Shown here one piece after another: positions 21,706 through 32,754 of a stretch of DNA of 64,000 bases. Position numbers and translations under genes: made by a program. The stretch lies in assembly GCF_963082655.1 (NCBI RefSeq), contig NC_081554.1:95982245-96046244 (forward strand), written 5' to 3'. Within the stretch, counting starts at the first letter, position 1; each line of letters opens with the position of its first letter. Under the pieces are notes generated by a model that saw only the letters and a program-made list of their open reading frames with translations, was not told the origin of the DNA and did not search any database. This DNA is from Stomoxys calcitrans (taxonomy: Eukaryota; Arthropoda; Insecta; Diptera; Muscidae).

Positions 21706-24118
21706 ACTAGTGAACGAACCGACACATATCGCATGTGTCCAAGGGCACCAAAATAATACTCTTGACCTTTTATTAACTTCACACCCTGAAAAGTATGAAG
21801 TTAATACTCTTGCACCTCTTAATAACTCCGATTACTGCATTGTTTCAGCATCTTTTTCGTATTTTGCTCTTCCACCCCAGTCCCGAAGCGGTCAATATTT
21901 TTATACGAAAAAGCACGTTGGGCAGAGCTCAATGGATTCTTTCAGCATTTTAATTGGAAACTATGTTTTCGAGATGACGATATAAATGCTACTGCTAAAA
22001 TGATTGAGAAGATAATTTTAAATGGAATGAGGACATTTATTCCAGTTAAGACTATAACGGCGTAATCAGACGACAAAAGTTGGTTTAACCAGACATGCCG
22101 AGATGCTGTCAGATCGAAAGAGGTGGCATTCAGGAACTGGCGCTTGGATAAAAATTCCAATACTGAACTGCTGCGCAAGCAGGCAAGATCTTTGTATGCC
22201 AATGTGCTTAGGCGCGAAAAATTTCTTTACGAACAGCGTCTGCGTACTAAGGTTCTTGCTTCTACACGGGGAAGTAAGAGCTTTTGGTCGTTCGTGATAA
22301 GGGCAAAGGGTAGTTCTTTATCTATTCCAACTCTTATTAGGGATGATCAAACCTTCACTGACCCGGTTGATAAGGCTAACCTGTTGGCTGATATATTTGC
22401 AGGGAACTCTTCCCTGCCGGATAGCAATCAACCACCCCACTCAATCGAAAATGTGTTTGGCGTCATGCCCCAAATATTTTTTTCGAACTCATGGAGTTAA
22501 AAGGGTTCTTAAGAATCTAGACGTAACTAAATCCCCGGGCCCGGATGGCATATCAACACTTGTCTTATGCAGGTGTTCTTCGACGCTCGCTCGGCCATTA
22601 CGCAACGTTTTCAACATTGCCTACCGTGCGGGAGTCTTCCCGGCGCGTTGGAAGGTTGCTAACAATCAGCCAATACCTAAGAAGGGTGAGGCAAACAACC
22701 CTGCGAATTATCGGCCAATTGCGAATGCTTCGCTCTCTCCAAGGTCATGGAGAGCATGGGTAATCACCATCTTGTGAGGTATTTAGAGTCTAATGACCTT
22801 CTTAGCGACCAACAGTATGGGTTCCGCAGAAATCGCTCTACGGGCGACCTCATGGCACTTCTGTCGGAACGTTGGAGTCGCTCAATCCACCAATTTGGGG
22901 AGAGTAAGATTGTGGCTCTGGATATCTCCAAGGCATTTGATAGGGTCTGGCACGGTGCACTACTATCAAAGCTTGTCGTATTTGGTGTCGGTAATGGCTT
23001 CGTTCGATTTATTTCGAGCTTTCTCAGAGATCGCACTATTCGAGTCGTTATAGATGGGTTCTCATTCAATGAGCACAAATTGACCGTAGGTGTACCCCAG
23101 GGCTCTGTTCTTTATCTTTCTCCTTCTCTTTTATTATTATTTTTATCAACGATCTGGTGGGTCAGACATCGAATCCAATCTACTCATTTGCGCATGATAG
23201 TAATCTCTGTCATTTGTACTCATTTAATAATAGGCCGTGTCTTCGAGTGATTGAGGACAAGAGAAGGATAATACACTCTGCCAGGATTTCCTGGCCAATT
23301 CTGAGTGGGGTCGAATGAATGGAGTAGATTTTAATGCACGGAAGGCTCAGTGCTGCTTGTTGTCACACAAACGATTCGCTGACCCATTACGATCATCTTT
23401 GTCAACATCAACGGTATAAATGTTGAGCAATCGGAAGTTCGTGATGTTCTGGGAATGAAAAAAAAGTGATGTCCGTTGGGCTAAACATGTATTTGAAGCG
23501 TCGAAAGAAGCACTCAAGTGTTTAGCCTACCTTAAACTGTGTAAGAATTACTTCACTCCGTCTGATCTTCTTAACATCTACACCACTTTCATAAGGCCAA
23601 AAATGGAGTACAACTCACATGTATGGGCTGGAGCTTCAAAATCATCTCTGGAGCTACTGGACCGTGTACAGAGGAGAGCGATGGCGTTGATTGGGGACAG
23701 TGGGATATCCAACTCCATTGCCTCCCTTCATCATCGTCGCAATGTGAGTTGTTTGGCGCTGTTCTATTGGTACTTCCATGGTGTGTGTTCGTCTGATATT
23801 CGTCTTCTTATTCCTGATGTAAGGATGTATGTCAGGGATACTAGACATTCCAGGAACTCAAACCGTTTGTATTTGATTAGCCAGCAGACCGCACAATACA
23901 TTATAGAGAGAATTCATATTTCGCCCGAATCGTTCGTATGTAGAATCGACTTCCGGCTAATGTTTTTCCCACCCACTTTGGCATCCAAAGATTTAAGACA
24001 AATGTCAATAAACACTTCATCCCTTTTTCCCCCCTCCAATTCCTGATTTCCTCTCGCCAACGCAATGCACTGCATTCATAGGGGACATCCTCCGCATGTT
24101 GGCCGATAGAAAAAAATG
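21706..24118 (+). mobile_element. LINE family C, 5'-truncated and dead
   Basis: It begins at the end of the endonuclease domain (ACVQGHQNNTLDLLLTSHPE, NNSDYCIV). The connector follows (FWSFVIRAKG, 22260-22310), then the fingers (KSPGPDGIST; NNPANYRPIA) and palm (SDQQYGFRRNRSTGDLMAL; VALDISKAFDRVWHGALLSK; LTVGVPQGSVL, 22750-23110). The next frame gives INDLVGQTSNPIYSFAHDSN: the catalytic FADD is FAHD at 23187-23198. The thumb (MEYNSHVWAGASKSSLELLD, 23603 on) and C-terminus to 24046 are open. At least four frameshifts separate the pieces. The enzyme would have copied its own RNA into DNA at a nicked target. The clade lies within the I/Jockey group and is not resolved here. Confidence 0.88.
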
Positions 24119-24235
24119 TCTGAGGAGCCGTTCAATCCCCAAAACACCCCCATATTAAACTTATTTACCGACCAAGGCAATATAGGGCTCATATAAAAGC
24201 AATTAAAGAGTGAAATAATGTGCAGCAGAACGGGC
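24119..24235 (+). repeat. R5 repeat fragment right of LINE C
   Basis: It contains ccccaaaacacccc, atttaccgaccaaggcaata and gggctcat, matching R5 units elsewhere. Confidence 0.5.
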
Positions 24236-24514
24236 CCGGTCCGGCTAGTATCTACCCCAGTCAAATATATGTGCAAAAAAATCATGATATTTTCCATCTA
24301 AATGAGACAAGCAACTAAAGGACAAAATCTGTTTCTCTGTTTCAACTTCATCCAAAGGACCATTATTCCTAATTTCTGTGAAATGTTTGAAATTTCTATA
24401 GAAAATATTTATGTGTGCATAAATAAAAATTAAGGATTTAGAAGCTAAAGAGCCAACAATTTCCAATTTTTTCGGTGATTACTGTACGCTCATAGAAATT
24501 TTTTTGTAAAAACT

Positions 24515-25412
24515 GCAAAAACTTGTCATTCCGTTTGCAACACATCGAAATATCCATTTCCGACCCTATAAAGTATATATTCTTGATCAGCGTAAAAGTC
24601 TAAGACGATCTAGCCATGTCCGTCCGTCTGTCTGTTGAAATCACTCTACAGTCTTCAAAAATAGAGATATTGAGCTGAAACTTTGCACAGATTTTTTTGT
24701 CCATAAGCAGGTTAAGTTCAAAGATGGGCTGTATCGGACTATATCTTCATATAGCCCCCGATCGCCGATCCGCCGATTTAGGGTCTTAGGCCAATAAAAG
24801 CCACATTTATTATCCGATTTTGCTGAAATTTGGGACAGTGAGTTGTGTTAGGCCCTTCGACATCCTTCGTCAATATGGCTCAGATCAGTCCAGATTTGGA
24901 TATAGCTGCCATATAGACCGATCCTCCGATTTAGGGTCTTAGGCCCATAAAAGGCGCATTTATTGTCCGATGTCGCCGAAATTTGGGACAGTGAGTTGTG
25001 TTAGGCCTTTCGACATCCTTCTTCCATTTCACTCAGATCGGTCCAGATTTGGATATAGCTACCATATAGTCCGATCTTTCGATTTAATGTTTGCGGCCCA
25101 TAAAAGGCGCATTTATTGTCCGATGTTGCTGAAATTTGGGACAGAGAGTTAAGTTAAGCCCCTCCACATGTTTCTGCAATTTGGTCTAGATAGACCAATA
25201 TCTCGATTTAAAGTCTTGGCCCCAAAAAGGGGCATTTATAATCCGATGACACATTGACTTATGTTAAGCTTTTCGACATGTATATATGGTTCAGATCGGT
25301 TTATTTAGTTATACACAATTAAACAATGACTTGTACTTATTAGTATTTCGTCCAAATCGGATCATATTTCGATATAACTGCTATGGGACATAAGGTATGC
25401 AATTTTCAAGGT
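24515..25412 (+). mobile_element. mini-me-like element, first part, split by LINE A
   Basis: It runs from tgtcattccgtttgcaacac and the core (tatatattcttgatcagcg; gtccgtccgtctgtctg) through five units (gggacagtgagttgtgtta and similar) to 25412. The remaining end is at 28980-29062. The two halves join once LINE A is removed. Confidence 0.82.
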
Positions 25413-25449
25413 TGTTGTTGTTGTTGTTATTGTAGCAGTTTATTGTGTA

Positions 25450-27336
25450 CTATCTTTCGTCTGCTTGATTCTGTTGAGTGTCAAGACCCAGGAACTCCGC
25501 GACTAAGATGGGGTGCGTCCACAGGGATCTGGGTCTGAGTCGAGTGGGTCTGGCCGGGCAGTTAAACAGGTGACGTGTATCGTGCGGTCCCTGGTTACAA
25601 TCGGGACATACATCTTGCACGTCGGCATTAATCCTAGCTCAGTGGGAATTGAGGCGGCTGCATCTGCCGGAACGTAATTGAGCCAGAACCACTCTGGTTT
25701 GCCGGGGGAGGTCGATTTCTTCGGGTGCAATGGGTGGCGGTCGTTCTCCAAGGACTACATTCACCCCGTAGCCAATTAACGCGTCTGCATGAATGTTGTT
25801 CAGACCCGCTTGATATACCGCTTGATCTAGAGGTTCTCTCTTGTAGCGCTGGACCTCACGCTCTAGATCGTGTAGATCTACCTTAAGGCTTCTGGGCGGT
25901 GGGTATCTATCGACAAGATGATGATTTGGATGATTTCTGCGATAACAGCCCAAAAGGTATTGCTTAGACAGCATGTAGTTATGTCTTCGCACTGGTAGGA
26001 TCTTTGTCTCCTGATGGAGGTGGTCCACATGAGAACTGAGGAGACAGCCCTTCGCAGTACGAAGGGCGGCATTCTGACAGATCTGAATATTATTCCACTG
26101 CGTGTGACAAAGTTGACGTGACCACACTGGCGCTGCATAACTTACCACAGACCGGCCAATTGCTTTGTACGTGGTCAACAAGGTTTCTTTGTCTGCACCC
26201 CAAGTGCTGCCAGCGAGTGACTTGAGGACCTTGTTTCTACTTTTGACTTTATTGCAGATTGCTGTGGCATGTGGGGAGAAAGTGTAGGAGCTGTCAAATG
26301 TGACGCCAAGTATTTTGGGACACTTGATGGTCGGAATCATTTCTCCATCGACCATCACTGTCAGCTCAGTATTCACCTCACGCGAATTTGTAGTGAACAG
26401 TGTGGCTGAAGATTTGGTGGCGGATATCTTCAGATTTCTTGCAGCGAAATATGAGGCAATCTCGTTGAGGTAGACGTTCAACCTATCGCAGATGTCATCA
26501 ATGGGTGGGAGGCCTGATGCCATGATCGTACAATCGTCCGCATATGATAGATCTCTATGCCGTCTGGAGGAGGTGGGATGGAGGATAGAGGATGGAGGAG
26601 ATATCACCCCACCTTGGGGAACTCCCTGTTTCACTCTACGGTGTTTTGACTTCTTATCCCTAAATTCCACAAATGACTGGCGGCCACACAGATAATTCGC
26701 GACCCAACGTTTCAGGCCTGGCTGGAGGGACGTGTTGGCGATGTCCTCAAATAATTTGGCATGGCTGACCGTGTCGAATGCCTTCGATAGGTCCAGTGCC
26801 ACGAGGACCGTCCTATCACATGGCCTGGGTTGATTGAAGCCACGGCAAATGTGTGTGGTGATGGCATGCAAAGCTGTTGTTGTGCTGTGCAGTCTCCGAA
26901 ATCCATGTTGATGCTCGGCGAATGGAAATTCTCCTACGAGGCTCGGGAGGAGTAATGCCTCAAGCGTCTTAGCCACTGGTGAGAGAAGGGAGATCGGTCT
27001 GTACGACTCCCCCAAACTCGGGTTTTTACCAGGCTTCAGTAGCGGGATCACTCTGCCCATTTTCCAGACATCGGGAACTATAAGAGTGTTCAATGACAGG
27101 TTAAGGACAGTGGTAAGGTACTCAACTCCAGGTGAATCCAGATTCTTCAACATCAATGTAGAGATTCCGTCGGGGCCCAACGCCTTGCAAGATTTGGCGC
27201 CACGGATGACATTCGTAACTTCGCCCACGGTAAATTGTGATGGCTGTTCATCGGCTCGCAGACCACGAATACGGCGAATGGCTCTCCTCCTTGCCCTGTC
27301 TCTCTCGGGATGCACAATAAATTGACGGTTGAACAA
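25450..27336 (-). pseudogene. LINE A reverse transcriptase and C-terminal knuckle
   Basis: The frame is open for 565 codons from 27336 to a TGA at 25639-25641. It shows the fingers (KSCKALGPDGISTLMLKN; SLGESYRPISLLSPVAKTLE), palm (FAEHQHGFRRLHSTTTALHA; VLVALDLSKAFDTVSHAKL; KQGVPQGGVI) and YADD (26533-26544). Between GGVI and YADD the wording (PPSSILHPTSSRRHRD) is out of register with the + strand copy at 1-1411, which reads LFNLYLSSIPPPPDG there. Two compensating indels are therefore likely. Beyond the TGA the same frame continues with CPDCNQGPHDTRHLFNCP and FLGLDTQQ to a natural stop at 25450-25452, so the TGA is a premature stop removing a C-x2-C-x8-H-x4-C zinc knuckle typical of LINE C-termini. 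Confidence 0.9.
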
Positions 27337-27339
27337 CCT

Positions 27340-28925
27340 GGCGCATCTTTTCGGATCAGTACGGTTATCTCGCCAAAAGTGACTGAGGTCCTGTCGTCCC
27401 GTCTACCGGGGTTCGAGAGAGACTTAACAGTGGTCCACAGTTTGCCTGCACCGGTGCCTAAGTTACATTGCTCCAAGTGTTCCAGCCACAAATTCCGCTT
27501 ATGTTCGTTGACTACCCTGTTTATTTCCAGATTCAGCTCGCTGATTCTGGGGTTAGCGGGGTCCATTGCACGAATCCCATCCCGCTCGTCTGCAAGTACC
27601 ACTGCTTGCGCCGGGAAATTGGGTCGCACTTGCGGTATTCGACCGGCTGGTATAAAGCGAGCGGCTGCTGCGTTGATGATGTCTCGGAATTTCCTCTCGG
27701 CCACTAGCACATCAGAGGGGGGTGGCAGTTCATTGAAGCGGCGATTGGTATACTCTCTGAAGCCAGTCCAATTGGCCTTCTTGTAATTGATGAACGTCCG
27801 GCGCTCAGAGGTTATGAAGTCGGGTGGTCGGTCGATGGTGTGGATTATGGGGAGGTGGTCTGACCCCAAAGAGATGACGGCTTGCCAGGATACGTCACTC
27901 AGGAGATCAGGGGATGCGATTGAGATGTCTGGCGAACTGATGCACCTCCTCGTAATCCTAGTGGGGGCATCCTTATTCACCGTGCAAAACGTGGAGCTAT
28001 CTATCTGCTCTGCCAAAGCTATGCCACGCTGGTCGTTACCTAGGGGAGAATGCCATGACGAGTAATGTGCATTAAAATCCCCCAGAACCAGACGACTATG
28101 GCCAGATAGCAACCCACTAATGTCGGGGCTGTAGGCCTGGCCATTAATCGGGACACAGCTACCAACTGGCGGTATATACACGTTGTATATCTCTATCTCG
28201 GCAGTACCAGACCTGACTGCTACCCCCATATATTCCATGTATGGGTCACTAGCGTCAAGCGCAGGCGAGATAGGTCTATACTGCACGGAATGGTGTATAA
28301 CGAAGGCCAATCCCCCACCTCCATTCCTTGAGCGATCCTTACGTAGCACATTGTAGCCGTGACAACTGTGCAAGCTGCAGGTGTTAGTCAGCTTTGTCTC
28401 CTGGATCGCTGCGACCGATATGCTCTTCCGACTCATAAAATCTACAATCTCATCAATCTTGCCTCGTAGTCCATTGCAGTTTAACTGCAAGAACGATACA
28501 TTTCCCGACACTGGCCTGGCAATAGTAGGGCTAGGGTGCTGTCGTTGCATAAATTGCCGTACGGGAGAGGTCGGGGGGGTCACATAGTCCGACGACGAGG
28601 ACGCCGAAGGCGACGACGGCGACGCTTGTGACCCACTGCTGGCTATGTTCGCACAGCACCTAGCGACATAGCCAGTATGACTATACTCCCGTAGCGAGGT
28701 TAGGCCAGAGCAAGAACGGAAATGTACCCACTCCAAGCACCGGTTACACCTCACCGACACTGACCGATGATGAAGGCGGTTCTGGCAAACGGAACAGAAC
28801 CAGGGTCCGGGGTTCTTTTCAATCCCGGCACGGAGAAGGCACTCCGGGATGTGCCTCTCCCATGACGAAAAAAGACGAACACGTACACTGAGGCGGCAGC
28901 CCTTGCCGATGAGGATTCCATCGGG
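27340..28925 (-). pseudogene. LINE A protein N-terminus: 2A-like motif, PHD-like finger, endonuclease
   Basis: Reading down from 28925, the protein shows a leucine-rich lead (ECLLRAGIEKNPGPW) whose GIEKNPGP (28803-28826) matches the virus-like 2A consensus except for Gly in place of the first Asp. It is followed at once by WFCSVC, SVRCNRCLEWVHF and VARCC, the spacing of a PHD-type zinc finger (about 28655-28800). The APE endonuclease follows: VSFLQLNCNGLRGKID, AAIQETKL, GGGGLAFVI, LVLGDFNAHYSSWHS and SLGSDHLPIIHT. The linker ends at KLWTTVKSLSNPG. A one-base frameshift at about 27351-27365 separates it from the reverse transcriptase. 2A-like peptides before PHD fingers are documented in several animal LINEs; whether this variant separates its products is unknown. 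Confidence 0.85.
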
Positions 28926-28979
28926 TCAATCCGGTGCGTACAACCGGCTGCCATGGGATTGCAAGGTTTTTCTAGGTGG

Positions 28980-29062
28980 TTTCAAGGTGGTTTACATATA
29001 TACCCGAGGTGGTGGGTATCCAAAGTTTGGCCCGGCTGAACTTAACGCCTTTTTACTTGTTA
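28980..29062 (+). mobile_element. mini-me-like element, second part after LINE A
   Basis: After the duplicated tttcaaggt the end phrases acatatatacccgaggtggt, ggcccggctgaacttaac and gcctttttacttgtt match the right end at 57375-57436. This completes the copy begun at 24515. Confidence 0.82.
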
Positions 29063-30304
29063 ATATAGTCTTTTGAACAAAATATTAACGATTAATATTG
29101 CAAAATTTTTTTACTAATATATAACAAATGCCTCAATTGTAGTTTCGAAGTTAACATATTTTAAATGGATTTACTCAAAAGTTCAAAATTTTTAATTTAA
29201 TATCAGCAGACTAATATTTCTGGGTGTAGCAATACGTAAGAATCAACTAAATTTTTAATGAAATAGGAATTAGAGATAAATGTATTTGGGGTTTTTGACG
29301 AAAAATACGCCTTATACAAAAAATATTAAAGCTATATATATATATTAAAGCCTTTTATAGCAAAGTAAAGTTCAAAAACTTCCCCAATTCAGTGTAACAA
29401 AAACACACGAATTAAATCGTGGAGGGGTTACTAGGTACCCTCGACAATTCAACATAATTGAATTGTGTGGACATCTATAAGGCTGAGCTAGGAAAATATA
29501 AGGGCGAGCTAAGAAAGGCTCAAAAAAATCCTGGGTAGAATTCTGCAGCTCCGTGAAGGATACATCTGAGGCCTCTGGGCTGAAGAAGATTCTGTCCTTG
29601 AGACCTATTACGGTGGGTTTTACTCAGAAGTCAGAGAATGTATGGACAATGTCTAGAGAGGAAACACTAGAACTACTCGTTGATACACATTTACCGGGAA
29701 ATTCTGTAGCGAACGACGTACCACCTTATATGAAAGTTATCCAATCCCATCCTATGGTGGTGGGTTTAAAAGGATTAAAAATTTTGTTGATGCAATCAAA
29801 TGCAGCTGATACTTGTACAGGTTTAAGAAAATACTTTTGTAAGACTTAAAAAACAAAAACTAGGGCGGACGTTTATAAAAATTGTTTTCCTGATCCACTT
29901 AAGTTGCGATTTACGTCCTCGAGTTCCTCTTACTAGGCTCTTCTGTTTTGGGTAAGTGTTAATTCCATATGGTCAATCTTTTTATTCAAAAAACATATTG
30001 CCACATTATTTACATCCCAAACTAACCAACTGACCCAATTTTATACCGACCGTTACTCTAAATATAAGAATTTAAAAGATCATAGGCATTGCAAAAAAAT
30101 ATTGGATTTAAGGCCATATTTACAAGAACTACTTGATATATTGACACCAAAATTCGCGTTTACAGTAATTTTTCTCTATCAAATAGCATTTACATTCCTT
30201 TTCCATTTTTAGCCACACTCGCGACACAGTGCGACGTGGGAAGAGCTTAGGGCTCCCATTGAATGGGAAATAACGACAGTTTCGGCTGAAATGTGTGACT
30301 AATA
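29063..30304. other. AT-rich DNA, no confident gene
   Basis: It is mostly non-repetitive. A mini-me-like end (cctatggtggtgggt) lies at 29752-29766. A possible 48-bp micro-exon (29904-29951) ends at a consensus gtaagt, but it has a weak acceptor and more than one open frame; see rejected items. Confidence 0.4.
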
Positions 30305-30390
30305 ATGATGGTCTCGCCAGGTTTTGAGCCCAGGCGTTCCAGCGGCCATCATAAGCGGACATGCTAACCTCTGCGGTACGGTGGCCTGTC
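30305..30390 (-). repeat. SINE S1 head fragment
   Basis: Only the tRNA-like head remains: minus strand ggccaccgtaccgcagag, agcatgtccgctt and a decayed box B (gctcaaaacctgg). It also carries a short extra ccagcggccat segment. Confidence 0.65.
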
Positions 30391-30424
30391 TGACTGAGTC
30401 ATCGAAAATTTGGTCCAAAAGTGC

Positions 30425-30660
30425 TTAACGACATTGTTAGATCTCGTTAAGCAGATCAAAAGTTATAGCCGCTGAAGCCGTTGTGGAAATGGAAAGTGGT
30501 CAACTTTGTCACCCTGTATTAAAGATATAGACCAATAACACCATTTTTCTTAACGCCTCCTCTACAGATGTCTAGAAAACTTTTTACGGCCCACATCAAC
30601 AGGCAAAAAGTTGTGGACTTATTTCCAATTTTTTCACCGTTTGGCCCACTGTGCAACGCC
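30425..30660 (-). repeat. Dispersed repeat R8, copy 1
   Basis: The reverse complement shares cacagtgggccaaacgg, ggaaataagtc, ctttaatacagggtgac and agttgaccactt with 54696-54960. Confidence 0.6.
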
Positions 30661-30764
30661 ATGTTTGAGTTAGGTGCTTTAAAAGGGGTTTCGCCATACG
30701 CTTGTAGAATTTTTGGTCGGTTTTGCTTTATAGTTTTATGCGGTCCAAATCAGATAACCTGATA

Positions 30765-31190
30765 TAGCTCCGATATAAACCCCATTTGACATTTTTACCC
30801 CCTGGAAGGGGGTAGAAATGGTAGAAAAATTTTAACATTTTTAATCGAAAATAATTTTTAGTGGTAAAGGACAATCAAAATAACATTTTGCTCATCAAAA
30901 TTTAAAAAAATATATTGTATATTTTTTTATATATTTGTATTTGATGTCGCCTTTAGGGACCATAAAAAATTGAATTTTCCAGTAGTCGGTATTTCAATGC
31001 CAGGTGAAAATGGGTCTTTTGCGCCCTTCAGAAATGAAATTTGCCGATCGATTTATATAGAAGATATATTACAAAAAATTATCCGGGGTATCTTTTTTCA
31101 AAATTTACCTGCCTATGGACAAAAAAAAGTCTGTGCTACGTTGGCGCAGAAGGTTATTTGTGCTTCTATTATTCCCAACACCAGGATTCT
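30765..31190. repeat. Decayed mini-me-like sequence
   Basis: Isolated phrases (gatatagctccgatataaac, cgatcgatttatatagaag, cctatggacaaaaaaaa) resemble mini-me-like units. Boundaries cannot be set. Confidence 0.4.
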
Positions 31191-31279
31191 AATCATTTAA
31201 AAGGAAGAAATTGAGAAATTAAGATATTTAGCTGAAACTGGGTATAAATTACTTTCCCATCCACATTCAGGTTTAGTTC

Positions 31280-31488
31280 GAACTACACTCTTAGGAAAAA
31301 GTTTGCTGAAAATAGCAAACTCTGTCTGCTGAATATTAGTGGTTAATTTTGCAGCTATTGTAGCAGTAGTTCTGCTATTACAGCAAAAGTACTGCAATTT
31401 CTGAGTAGCAGGCTTACTGCTGAACGGTCTGTTGTTTGCTGAAAATGACTGCTGCTTAATTATGAAGGGCATGTTAGAAGAAACAAGT
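31280..31488 (+). repeat. Dispersed repeat R4, copy 1
   Basis: It shares aaaaagtttgctgaaaatag, ttgctgctattgtagca-like, ttactgctga and tgctgaaaatgactgctg with 44317-44485. R4 end fragments also occur near 24490, 45020-45065 and 45660-45720. It is rich in GCTGAAA and GCTATT words, without a coding frame. Confidence 0.65.
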
Positions 31489-32754
31489 AAAAGCGTGCTA
31501 AGTTCGGCCGGGCCGAATCTTATATACCCTCCACCATGGATCGCATTTGTAGAGTTCTTCACCCGGCATCTCTTCTTAGGCAAAAAAAGATATCAGAAAA
31601 GATTTGCTCTGCTATTAGAGCGATACCAAGATAGGGTCCGGTTTGGACCACAATTAAATTATATGTTGGAGACCTGTGTAAAATGTCAGCCAATTCGAAT
31701 AAGAATTGCGCCCTTTGGGGGCTCAAGAAGTAAAATAGAGAGATCGATTTATATGGGAGCTGTATCGGGCTATAGACCGATTCAGACCATAATAAACACG
31801 TATGTTGATGGTCATAAGAGGATCCGTCGTACAAATTTCAGGCAAATCGGATAATAATTGATAACAGCTATATTAGGTTATGAAACGATTTGAGCTTTAT
31901 TTGACACAGTTGTTGAAAGTAAAAATAAAATACGTCATGCAAAATTTCAGTTAAATCAGATAGGAATTGCGCCCTCTAGAGACTCAAGAAGTCAAAACCC
32001 AAGATCGGTTTATACGACAGCTATATCAGGTTATGGACCGATTTGAACCATACTTGGCGCACCTATTGGATATCATAACAAAACACGTCGTGCAAAATTT
32101 CATTCAAATCGGATAAGAATTGCGCACTCTAGAGGCCCAAGAAGTCAAGACCCAAGATCAGTTTACATGGCAGCTATAACAGGTTATGGACGGATTTGAA
32201 CCATACATGGCACAGTTGTGGGATATCATAACAAAACACGTCGTGCAAAATTTCATTCCAATCGGATAAGAATTGCGCACTCTAGAGGCTCAAGAAGTCA
32301 AGACCAAAGATCGGTTTATATGACAGCTATATCAGGTTATGAACCGATTTGAACCATACTTGGCACAGTTGTTGGATATCATAACAAAACACGTCGAGCA
32401 AAATTTCATTCCAATCGGATAAGAATTGCGCACTCTAGAGGCTCAAGAAATCAAGACCCAAGATCGGTTTATATGGCAGCTATATCAAAACATGGACCGA
32501 TATGGCCCATTTACAATACCAACCGACCTACACTAATAAGAAGTATTTGTGCAAAATTTCTAGCGCCTAGTTTTAATCCTTCGAAAGTTTGTGCGCTTTC
32601 CGCAGACAGACGAACTCACGTGGCTAGATCGTCTTAAAATGTCGCGACGATCAAGAATATATATACTTTATGGGGTCTCAGAGGAATATTTCGAGTGGTT
32701 ACAAACAGAATGACGAAATTAGTATACCCCCTATCCTATGGTGGAGGGTATAAA
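31489..32754 (-). mobile_element. Complete mini-me/DINE-1-like element with 153-bp tandem units
   Basis: The left end is aagtaaaagcgtgctaag with the perfect hairpin ttcggccgggccgaa (31503-31517), then tataccctccaccatgg; the right end is cctatggtggagggtata (32735-32752), so the subterminal sequences are inverted repeats of each other. Inside are about six units. The marker acacgtcg recurs at 32083, 32236 and 32389, an exact 153-bp step. The core end carries an inverted GTCY run and gatcaagaatatatatac. There is no coding frame. A non-autonomous Helentron-type rolling-circle element is the best guess; satellite origin is less likely because the ends are fixed. Confidence 0.85.

Larger units (their letters stand above)
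25413..28979 (-). mobile_element. LINE family A, near-complete coding copy
   Basis: A 3.57-kb non-LTR retrotransposon lies between two copies of tttcaaggt (25404-25412 and 28980-28988), a 9-bp target duplication. Its 3' end, at the left, is a (CAA)n-type tail. The reading frame is open from 28925 (a stop lies at 28926-28928) and contains no ATG near its start. No separate ORF1 is present, so the 5' end is probably truncated, or the frame was entered by another route. Order of parts: 2A-like motif, PHD-like finger, APE endonuclease, reverse transcriptase, cysteine-histidine knuckle. Nothing suggests current activity. Confidence 0.9.

Noticed and set aside
27310..27786. Open + strand frame of 158 codons opposite LINE A
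   Set aside because: It is antisense to the endonuclease and linker; the minus strand carries clear family motifs in the same place.
29904..29951. Possible 48-bp micro-exon ending at gtaagt
   Set aside because: The donor is good and one frame (reading AIYVLEFLLLGSSVL) would fit the phase of exon 35466-35605, but the acceptor is weak, two frames are open and 48 bp is too short to judge by eye.
31503..31517. Transcription terminator hairpin
   Set aside because: The GC-rich hairpin recurs at the same place in several mobile-element copies and is better read as their terminal structure.
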